From positions 186,001 to 250,000 of the forward strand of contig NZ_JAHEAG010000001.1 of NCBI RefSeq assembly GCF_018596315.1: 64,000 nucleotides of DNA. Direction: 5' to 3'. The notes below the pieces were generated by a model. The model was given only the letters and a program-made list of their open reading frames with translations. It did no database searches and was not told the origin of the DNA. Of the stretch, positions 34,621-40,970 are shown piece after piece. Within the stretch, counting starts at the first letter, position 1; the number at the start of each line of letters is the position of its first letter. The position numbers were made by a program, and so were the translations under genes. The stretch is from Bradyrhizobium sp. SRL28. GTDB lineage: Bacteria; Pseudomonadota; Alphaproteobacteria; Rhizobiales; Xanthobacteraceae.

Positions 34621-36987
34621 TCACACCGCCATCTTCCGGTGCCGCACCGGCGCCCCGACCGTCAGGCTTTCGGCCGCATCGATGATGGCGTTGGCGTCGA
34701 TGCCGTAGTGGCGGTAGAGGTCGCCAATGGTACCGGTCTGGCCGAACTGCTCGACGCCGAGCGCCTCGGCGCGGTGGCCGCGTACGCTGCCGAGCCAGCC
34801 AAGCGCGGCCGGATGGCCGTCGATGACGGTCACAATGCCGCAGTCGCGGGTGAGCGGCGCCAGCAATTTTTCGACATGGCTGAGATACTGGATGCCACGG
34901 CGGTCGCGCCGCAAATTCCGCGCGGCGGACCATCCGGCATGCAGCCGGTCGGCCGAGGTTACCGCCAGCAAACCGACATCGCGGTGGCTTTCGCCGATGA
35001 AGCCCACCGCCTCGATCGCCTCCGGCGCCACCGCGCCGGTATAGGCGATCACGATGTCGCAGTTCGGCCCCGGCTCGCGCAGCCAGTAGGCGCCCTCGGT
35101 GATGTCTCTTTGCAGTTCCGGCGCCATGATGCGCTGCGGCTGGTCCAGCGTGCGGGTCGAGAGCCGCAAATAGACCGAACCGCCCTCGCCGGCTTCGCGC
35201 TGCATGTGGCGGAAGCCCCACCCCATGATCACGGCAAGTTCATCGACAAAGGCCGGTTCGAACGAGGCCAACCCATCCTGCGCCATGCCGATCAAGGGCG
35301 TTGCGATCGACTGATGCGCACCACCTTCCGGCGCCAGCGTGATGCCCGATGGCGTCGCCACCACCATGAAACGCGCATCCTGATAGCAGGCGTAGTTCAA
35401 CGCATCGAGGCCGCGCTCGATGAAAGGATCGTACAACGTGCCGACCGGCAACAGCCGCTCGCCATTGATCGCATGCGACAGCCCGAGCGCCGAAAGCATG
35501 ATGAACAGGTTCATCTCGGCAATGCCGAGTTCCAGATGCTGACCCCTGGGCGAATAATCCCAGTTGAAGGTCGAGGGGATTTTCTCCTGCCGGAACAGAT
35601 CGTGGTTCTCGGCTTTGGCAAACAGGCCGCGCCGGTTGACCCAGGCGCCGAGATTGGTCGAGACGGTGACGTCGGGCGACGCGGTGACGATCCGCGCGGC
35701 CAGTTCGCTGTCGCCGCGCGCGAGTTCGTTCAGCACCAAGCCAAAGCCTTGTTGAGTGGACATCTGTGCCGCGGGCTTGAAGGCAAGCTGTTGCGGCACC
35801 TCGATGACATCAGCGGTGAGACGGCGGCGGCCATCCTGATTGAACGGCGCTGCCGCCAAAAATGCTTCGAGTTCGGCTGGCGCCTGCGACAGGCCTTCGA
35901 ACTTTTCCCATTCATGGCCGGGGCGGATGTTCTGCGCGCTGCGCCACTTCTCCATCTGCGCGACCGTCATCAGGCCTGCGTGGTTGTCCTTGTGGCCCTG
36001 CATCGGCAGCCCGACACCCTTGATGGTGTAGGCGATGAAGCAGACGGGGCGATCATGGTCGATTGCCTCGAACGCCTCGATCATGCTCGCCATGTCGTGA
36101 CCGCCGAGGTTGGACATCAGCGCCAGCAGTTCGTCGTCGCTGCGGCGGTCGATCAGTTGCGACACCTGCCCCTGATCGCCGATGTCGTCCTGCAGATGCT
36201 TGCGGAAGGCAGCTCCTCCCTGGAAGCACAGCGCCGCATACATCTGGTTCGGGCAATTGTCGATCCAGCGCCTCAAGGCTTCGCCGCCGGGCTCGGCGAA
36301 CGCCGCCTGCATCAGGCGGCCGTATTTCACGATCACGACCTCCCAGCCGAAATTACGGAACATGGACTCGAATTTCGCCCACAGCCCCTCGCGCACCACG
36401 GCATCGAGGCTCTGGCGATTATAATCGACGATCCACCAGGTGTTCCGTAGCGCGTGCTTCCAGCCCTCGAGCAGCGCCTCGAAGATGTTGCCCTCGTCCA
36501 TTTCGGCATCGCCGACGAGCGCGATCATCCGCCCCTCGGGCCGGTCCTTCATCCAGCCATGCGACGTGACGTAGTCCTGCACCAGCGAGGAGAACAGGGT
36601 TTGGGCGACTCCCAAGCCGACCGAGCCGGTAGAGAAATCGACGTCGTCGGCATCCTTGGTGCGCGAGGGATAGGATTGCGCGCCCTTGTAGCCGCGGAAA
36701 TTCTCCAGCTTCTCGCGGGTCTGGTGGTCGAACAGATACTGGATGGCGTGAAACACCGGGCTCGCATGCGGCTTCACCGCGACGCGGTCCTGCGGCCGGA
36801 GCACGGAGAAGTACAGCGCCGACATGATGTTGGCGAGCGAGGCGGACGAGGCCTGATGGCCGCCGACCTTCAGCCCGTCAACATTGGGCCTGATATGGTT
36901 GGCGTGATGGATCGTCCACGACGACAGCCAGAGAACTTTGCGTGCCAGTGCGGACAACAGTTCGAGGCGTGCGGGCTCGATGGGCAT
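34621..36987 (-). CDS. Thiamine-diphosphate enzyme of the transketolase / pyruvate dehydrogenase E1 (AceE-like) family
   Basis: A 788-residue homodimeric-type E1. The thiamine and magnesium site reads VGDAEMDEGNIFEAL...WWIVDYNRQSLD, the AceE pattern with GDxxMDE. N-terminal KPHASPVFHAIQYL and the middle NWDYSPRGQHLELGIAEMN also match. It is about 100 residues shorter than classical AceE, and no E2 or E3 gene lies nearby, so it may decarboxylate a 2-oxo acid other than pyruvate, or act with remote partners. The ATG at 36987 has GGAG seven bases upstream. It is divergent from an Lrp-type regulator that probably controls it. Confidence 0.85.
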   Translation of the reverse strand: MPIEPARLELLSALARKVLWLSSWTIHHANHIRPNVDGLKVGGHQASSASLANIMSALYFSVLRPQDRVAVKPHASPVFHAIQYLFDHQTREKLENFRGYKGAQSYPSRTKDADDVDFSTGSVGLGVAQTLFSSLVQDYVTSHGWMKDRPEGRMIALVGDAEMDEGNIFEALLEGWKHALRNTWWIVDYNRQSLDAVVREGLWAKFESMFRNFGWEVVIVKYGRLMQAAFAEPGGEALRRWIDNCPNQMYAALCFQGGAAFRKHLQDDIGDQGQVSQLIDRRSDDELLALMSNLGGHDMASMIEAFEAIDHDRPVCFIAYTIKGVGLPMQGHKDNHAGLMTVAQMEKWRSAQNIRPGHEWEKFEGLSQAPAELEAFLAAAPFNQDGRRRLTADVIEVPQQLAFKPAAQMSTQQGFGLVLNELARGDSELAARIVTASPDVTVSTNLGAWVNRRGLFAKAENHDLFRQEKIPSTFNWDYSPRGQHLELGIAEMNLFIMLSALGLSHAINGERLLPVGTLYDPFIERGLDALNYACYQDARFMVVATPSGITLAPEGGAHQSIATPLIGMAQDGLASFEPAFVDELAVIMGWGFRHMQREAGEGGSVYLRLSTRTLDQPQRIMAPELQRDITEGAYWLREPGPNCDIVIAYTGAVAPEAIEAVGFIGESHRDVGLLAVTSADRLHAGWSAARNLRRDRRGIQYLSHVEKLLAPLTRDCGIVTVIDGHPAALGWLGSVRGHRAEALGVEQFGQTGTIGDLYRHYGIDANAIIDAAESLTVGAPVRHRKMAV

Positions 36988-37043
36988 GGCCATGCTCCGG
37001 ACAGGGTCAGTATGCGCCGATTTTAACGGGCAGTGGGGCGCCA

Positions 37044-37056
37044 AAATTCTCAATTT
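37044..37056. promoter_or_regulatory. AT-rich dyad in the divergent E1/Lrp promoter
   Basis: AAATT-CTC-AATTT has perfect five-base arms; its composition fits the loosely conserved sites of Lrp-type regulators. Weak evidence. Confidence 0.3.
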
Positions 37057-37070
37057 CCTGCGACATACCG

Positions 37071-37082
37071 CCCAATATTGGG
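37071..37082. promoter_or_regulatory. 12-bp palindrome, candidate Lrp-type operator
   Basis: CCCAATATTGGG is a perfect palindrome in the 137-base gap between the divergent thiamine enzyme and the Lrp gene, 42 bases before the Lrp start codon. Such a position suits autoregulation and control of the divergent gene. Confidence 0.45.
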
Positions 37083-37124
37083 ATAATTTACCACAACGCG
37101 CCTCGAAACCATGAGTTCATCCCA

Positions 37125-37586
37125 ATGCCTAGCCTCGACGCCATCGACCGCAAGATTCTCAGCCTGCTGCAGACCGACAGCCGCATGACCATGCAGGAAC
37201 TGGCCGACAAGGTCGGCTTGTCCGTGTCGCCCTGCCACCGCCGGGTCAAGCTTCTGGAAGAGCGCGGCGTCATCACGCGCTACATCGCGACCGTCGATCA
37301 GAAATCGTTGGGGCTCCATGTCAGCGTCTTCATCTCGATCAAGCTGGCGCGGCAGAAGGAAGAGGACCTCAACCGTTTTGCCAAGGCGATTTCGAAATGG
37401 GACGAGGTGCTGGAATGCTACCTGATGACCGGCAACCGCGATTATCTCCTGCGCGTCGTCGCCGCCGACCTCTCCTCCTACGAGGCGTTCCTGAAAAACA
37501 AGCTGACGCGGCTGGATGGTATTGCTTCTATCGAGTCGAGCTTTGCGCTGAGCCAGGTGAAGTATTCGATCGCGCTGCCGGTGTGA
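37125..37586 (+). CDS. Lrp/AsnC-family transcriptional regulator
   Basis: A 153-residue regulator beginning MPSLDAIDRKILSLLQTDSR. The helix-turn-helix is TMQELADKVGLSVSPCHRRVKLLEERGVI; the C-terminal RAM domain (effector binding, oligomerisation) follows from about residue 65. It is divergent from the AceE-like gene, the usual arrangement for a local Lrp activator whose ligand is an amino or 2-oxo acid related to the target enzyme. Confidence 0.92.
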   Translation: MPSLDAIDRKILSLLQTDSRMTMQELADKVGLSVSPCHRRVKLLEERGVITRYIATVDQKSLGLHVSVFISIKLARQKEEDLNRFAKAISKWDEVLECYLMTGNRDYLLRVVAADLSSYEAFLKNKLTRLDGIASIESSFALSQVKYSIALPV

Positions 37587-37618
37587 CACGACTCTCTCCA
37601 CGTCATTGCGAGCGAAGC
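37587..37618. repeat. 32-bp direct repeat, left copy
   Basis: CACGACTCTCTCCACGTCATTGCGAGCGAAGC-type sequence (32 bases, 37587-37618) recurs at 37709-37740 with one mismatch. The two copies flank the family E palindrome, and both are the left end of a family D element. Confidence 0.75.
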
Positions 37619-37620
37619 TT

Positions 37621-37696
37621 GTAGCCCGGATGAGCGGAGCGATATCCGGGGCGGTGTCAGAGTGGTCCCGGATATCGCTTCGCTCATCCGGGCTAC
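37621..37696. repeat. Palindromic repeat family E
   Basis: A 76-base inverted repeat. The 30-base left arm starts GTAGCCCGGATGAGCGGAGC and its reverse complement forms the right arm (37667-37696) with one mismatch. It is flanked by the 32-base direct repeats, as if it had been inserted into a family D repeat. Confidence 0.78.
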
Positions 37697-37708
37697 GGAT
37701 TCTTGGGG

Positions 37709-37800
37709 CACGATTCTCTCCACGTCATTGCGAGCGAAGCGAAGCAATCCATAGCGCGGCAAGCGGAGAGGTGGATTGCTTCGCTGCGCTCGCAATGACG
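37709..37800. repeat. Palindromic repeat family D with right copy of the 32-bp direct repeat
   Basis: CGTCATTGCGAGCGAAGCGA... (from 37723) is mirrored by ...GCTGCGCTCGCAATGACG ending at 37800, giving arms of about 29 bases with one mismatch. When translated such units give the CERSEAIH-type strings found in spurious proteins of this genus. Confidence 0.78.
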
Positions 37801-38366
37801 GCTGAACGAGCTCTTGCATTCTCGCGGCACAATGTGCCCGAGGTTTGCATCTTCGTTGCCCTCTTCGAAATAGAGGGCGCAGGGAAGACCGGGTGCTTGC
37901 TGCACCCGCGGTCTCGCGTGCGATTTGCGCAAACAAAAGTGCACACGAGCATACAGGGCAGCGGGAGCATTCCGGCCTTCCCTGCGCAATGGCTTTACGG
38001 CTTACTTCGTGCTCTCCCCGGTGAACGGCTTTCTTGCCACCGTCGCCCCCGAGAAGCTTCGCTTCTCTTGGACTTAGCGCCAGCACCGCGGCGCCAGGAC
38101 CACACGACTTCGCCGTACGCGTCAGGCGCGTACGTCTAGCGCGCCTCTCGCGTCCATCGCATCTCACCGCACGTTCGTGACGATCGCGAGCGTCCCTCAT
38201 CTGCCGTGAGACGGGCGGAGTTATGCAGATGATTTGGGTGAGAACGAAAGCGGAATATTTTTGCGGGAAGGACTGGACAGGTTTTAGGTGATTTGCCCGT
38301 CGTGCCAATTGGTCGCAGTTGCGCATCGAGATTGCGCTTGCGGGCAAGGCAAATCAGTTCACCGGC
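37801..38366. other. Non-coding repeat-like stretch with nested hairpins
   Basis: About 570 bases without a credible gene. GCGCAGGGAAG (37877-37887) is mirrored by CTTCCCTGCGC (37977-37987), enclosing a hairpin GGTGC-TTGCT-GCACC (37891-37905). A further short hairpin CGTACGC...GCGTACG lies near 38115-38135. From memory, similar segments are dispersed in Bradyrhizobium genomes and give rise to spurious ORFs on both strands; only one copy is visible here. Confidence 0.5.
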
Positions 38367-38463
38367 CGTAGGGTGGGCAAAGCGCAGCGTGCCTACCATC
38401 GAGAGGCGCGATCGGTGATGGATGGTGGGCACGTCGCTGACGCTTCGCTTTGCCCACCATACG
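38367..38463. repeat. Palindromic repeat family C, copy 1
   Basis: CGTAGGGTGGGCAAAGCG at the left is mirrored by CGCTTTGCCCACCATACG at the right, with an inner GTGCCTACCATC / GATGGTGGGCAC pair. It lies upstream of the DJ-1/PfpI gene. Confidence 0.78.
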
Positions 38464-38577
38464 CGCGTTCTACGAGCGCTCCCGACGCATGGCCGTTTTC
38501 GCGGGTTTTGCGTCATTTCGAACTGAACATAACGGCAGTAGACTCAGATCCAAATCAACGCATCGAGTCAGCAAGCC

Positions 38578-39729
38578 ATGAATTCGCGACGTGTATTGTG
38601 GAGCGCGCTCGGCGCAGTCGCACTTGTCGCCGTGATCGGCGGCGCCTGGATTTTTTCGCTGCCACCGGCGCCTTCCTCCGAAGCTCCGCCGGCGATCGCA
38701 CAAGACGAGCGCGATGCGACGATCGCGGCGCTGAAGCCGCCGAAGCGACAGCGCCCGCTGATCGCCATCATCGGCATCAACGACGCCACCGAGACCACCG
38801 ATTACCTCATGCCTTATGGCGTCCTCACGCGGGCTGACGTCGCCGACGTCGTGACGCTGGCAACCAGACCGGGTCCGGTGACGCTCTATCCGACGCTCAA
38901 GGTTGAACCGCAGGCAACCATCGCTGAATTCGATGCGCAGCATCCCGACGGCGCCGACTATGTCATCGTGCCCGCGATGAGCCGCGACAACGATCCTGTA
39001 GCGCTGCAATGGATCAGGGACCAGTCGGCCAAGAAGGCGATCATCGTCGGCGTGTGCGCCGGCGCCAAGGTCGTCGGCGATGCCGGGCTGCTGCATGGCA
39101 AGCGGGCGACCACGCACTGGTATTCCGTCAAGGAGATGCGCGGCAAGCATCCGACGATGCGCTACGTCGAAGACCGGCGGCTGGTGGTCGACAACGGCGT
39201 GGCGACGACGACCGGCGTCACGGCGTCGATGCCGATGTCGCTGGCGCTGATCGAGGCCATCGCCGGCCGCGACAAGGCCAATGCGGTCGGCCGGGATATC
39301 GGCCTCGCCAACTGGGACACGCGGCATGAGAGCGACGCGTTCAAGTTCACACGTCCGTTTGCGCTGACGGCAATCGGCAACACCGCTGCATTCTGGGCGC
39401 ATGAGCAGCTCGGCATCGAGCTAAAGGACGGCGTCGACGAAGTATCGCTGGCGCTCGTGACGGACGCGTGGTCGCGAACCTTTCGGTCACAGGCGGTGAC
39501 GTTCGCGAGCGCGGCCGGTGCACAACAGAGCAAGAACGGCATCCGCATCTACCCCGATCAGGTCGCGGCGAGTTGGCCGGCGGAACGTCTGCTGCCGTCA
39601 GTGGGGAATCGGAAACCAGCGGAAGCGCTGGACAACGCGCTGAACGGGATTGCGGCCCGCTACGGAACGCACACGACCGACTTCGTCGCCATGCAGCTAG
39701 AGTACCCGAGGCATAGGGTGACGCAGTGA
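38578..39729 (+). CDS. Membrane-anchored DJ-1/PfpI-like (class I amidotransferase fold) protein
   Basis: A 383-residue protein with one N-terminal transmembrane segment (ALGAVALVAVIGGAWIFSL), a Pro-rich linker and a DJ-1/PfpI domain from about residue 60. The nucleophile elbow is GVCAGAKVVGDAGLL (Cys160), followed by HGKRATTHWYSV as in AraC-linked PfpI domains. A second part (about residues 270-383) is conserved-looking but unassigned, and there is no DNA-binding helix-turn-helix. The catalytic domain is probably periplasmic. The gene is bracketed by two copies of repeat family C in the same orientation. Activity unknown. Confidence 0.8.
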   Translation: MNSRRVLWSALGAVALVAVIGGAWIFSLPPAPSSEAPPAIAQDERDATIAALKPPKRQRPLIAIIGINDATETTDYLMPYGVLTRADVADVVTLATRPGPVTLYPTLKVEPQATIAEFDAQHPDGADYVIVPAMSRDNDPVALQWIRDQSAKKAIIVGVCAGAKVVGDAGLLHGKRATTHWYSVKEMRGKHPTMRYVEDRRLVVDNGVATTTGVTASMPMSLALIEAIAGRDKANAVGRDIGLANWDTRHESDAFKFTRPFALTAIGNTAAFWAHEQLGIELKDGVDEVSLALVTDAWSRTFRSQAVTFASAAGAQQSKNGIRIYPDQVAASWPAERLLPSVGNRKPAEALDNALNGIAARYGTHTTDFVAMQLEYPRHRVTQ

Positions 39730-39734
39730 CGGTC

Positions 39735-39827
39735 CGTAGGGTGGGCAAAGCGTAGCGTGTCCACCATTCCAACGAGAACGCGGATAGATGGTGGGCACGT
39801 CGCTGACGCTCCTTTGCCCACCCTACG
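39735..39827. repeat. Palindromic repeat family C, copy 2
   Basis: CGTAGGGTGGGCAAAGCG at the left is mirrored by CCTTTGCCCACCCTACG at the right, and the interior GATGGTGGGCACGTCGCTGA is identical to copy 1. It lies between the DJ-1/PfpI gene and the convergent alcohol dehydrogenase. Confidence 0.78.
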
Positions 39828-39844
39828 CAGCCCTACGCTGTCGT

Positions 39845-40927
39845 TCACCGCCACGGCTCGACGATGATCTTGGTGTGCGCTTCCGGGTTGGCGAGATCGG
39901 CGAACGCTTTGGCGACGCCGTCGATGCCGACGCTGGCGGTGACCATCGAGGCCGCATCGACCTGCCCTTCCGCGATCAGGCGCAAGGAATATGCGAATTC
40001 CTCCGGCGTGTAACCCAGCACATATTGAACGTTGAGTTCCTTCAGGATGCCGAGCATCGGCTCGGAGCGGTCGGTTTCCATGCAGACGCCGACCACGACG
40101 ATGCGCGCATCGCGCGGCGCGCCCTCGAACACCTGCTGAATCAGGCCGGGAACGCCGACGCATTCGAAGATCAGCGCAGGCTTCAGCGCCGGCAACAGGG
40201 CCTGAAGCGGCGGGCGCGCAGCCTTTTCCTCCGGCGACATCTGGGCATGCTCGGCCCAGGTCGCATAGGGTTGCGTGCGCGCAGGGTCCACGACCACGTC
40301 GGCGCCGAGCTTTTCGGCAAGCGCGCGCCGTGCCGGCGAATAATCGGCGGCGACGATCGGATGCAATCCCCTGATCTTCAGCGCCGCGATGACCGCAAGC
40401 CCGACCGGCCCGCAGCCGATCACCAGCGGCACCTCGCCACCTCTGATGTTGGCTTTCGCCACGGCGTGCACACCGACCGCGAGCGGTTCGGTCAGCGCGG
40501 CGTGCTCGGCCGCGAGACCGTTGGGGACTTCGAGCAGCAACGCTTCGCTGAGCAGCATACGCTCGGCGTAAGCGCCGATATTGTCGTTGGAGTAGCCGAT
40601 GCCTTGCGGACCTTCCGCCGTCAGCAGCGCGGGCAATGAACAGACTTTGGTGCCGGGCTTGAACTTCTGCGTCGTGCCCGGACCATAGTCGAGCACCTCG
40701 CAGCAGAATTCATGGCCGAACACGACGTCGCGGGAGAGGTCCATCGGCTTGCGGTCGGGAAAATGTTTTGCCAGTTCGACCATCCTATGCGCGTGCTTGC
40801 GCGCGTGCAGGTCGGAGCCGCAGATGCCGCAGGCCAGCGATTTGACCAGCACCATGCCCGGGCCAAGCTTGGGCTCAGGCATTTGATCGACGACGATCTC
40901 GCCGTTTCTGAAAATGGCAGCGCGCAC
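39845..40927 (-). CDS. Zinc-dependent alcohol dehydrogenase (MDR family)
   Basis: A 360-residue medium-chain dehydrogenase. CGICGSDLHA and GHEFCCEV supply catalytic zinc ligands (Cys, His, Glu) and VIGCGPVGLAVIA binds NAD(P). The four-cysteine structural zinc loop of classical alcohol dehydrogenases is absent; that region reads SLPALLTAEGPQGIG. A GTG start at 40927 is supported by GGGAGG eight bases upstream. It is a single gene between the DJ-1 and autotransporter genes; the alcohol substrate is unknown. Confidence 0.9.
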   Translation of the reverse strand: MRAAIFRNGEIVVDQMPEPKLGPGMVLVKSLACGICGSDLHARKHAHRMVELAKHFPDRKPMDLSRDVVFGHEFCCEVLDYGPGTTQKFKPGTKVCSLPALLTAEGPQGIGYSNDNIGAYAERMLLSEALLLEVPNGLAAEHAALTEPLAVGVHAVAKANIRGGEVPLVIGCGPVGLAVIAALKIRGLHPIVAADYSPARRALAEKLGADVVVDPARTQPYATWAEHAQMSPEEKAARPPLQALLPALKPALIFECVGVPGLIQQVFEGAPRDARIVVVGVCMETDRSEPMLGILKELNVQYVLGYTPEEFAYSLRLIAEGQVDAASMVTASVGIDGVAKAFADLANPEAHTKIIVEPWR

Positions 40928-40970
40928 TTAAGTTCCTCCCGGTGATTTTTCATCACCTTAGCACGGAGGT

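Noticed and set aside
37478..38347. Leftward frame of 289 codons over the repeat-rich region
   Set aside because: It runs through three palindromic repeats and the hairpin stretch, has no ribosome site and yields the low-complexity CERSEAI-type strings of translated repeats. Treated as spurious.
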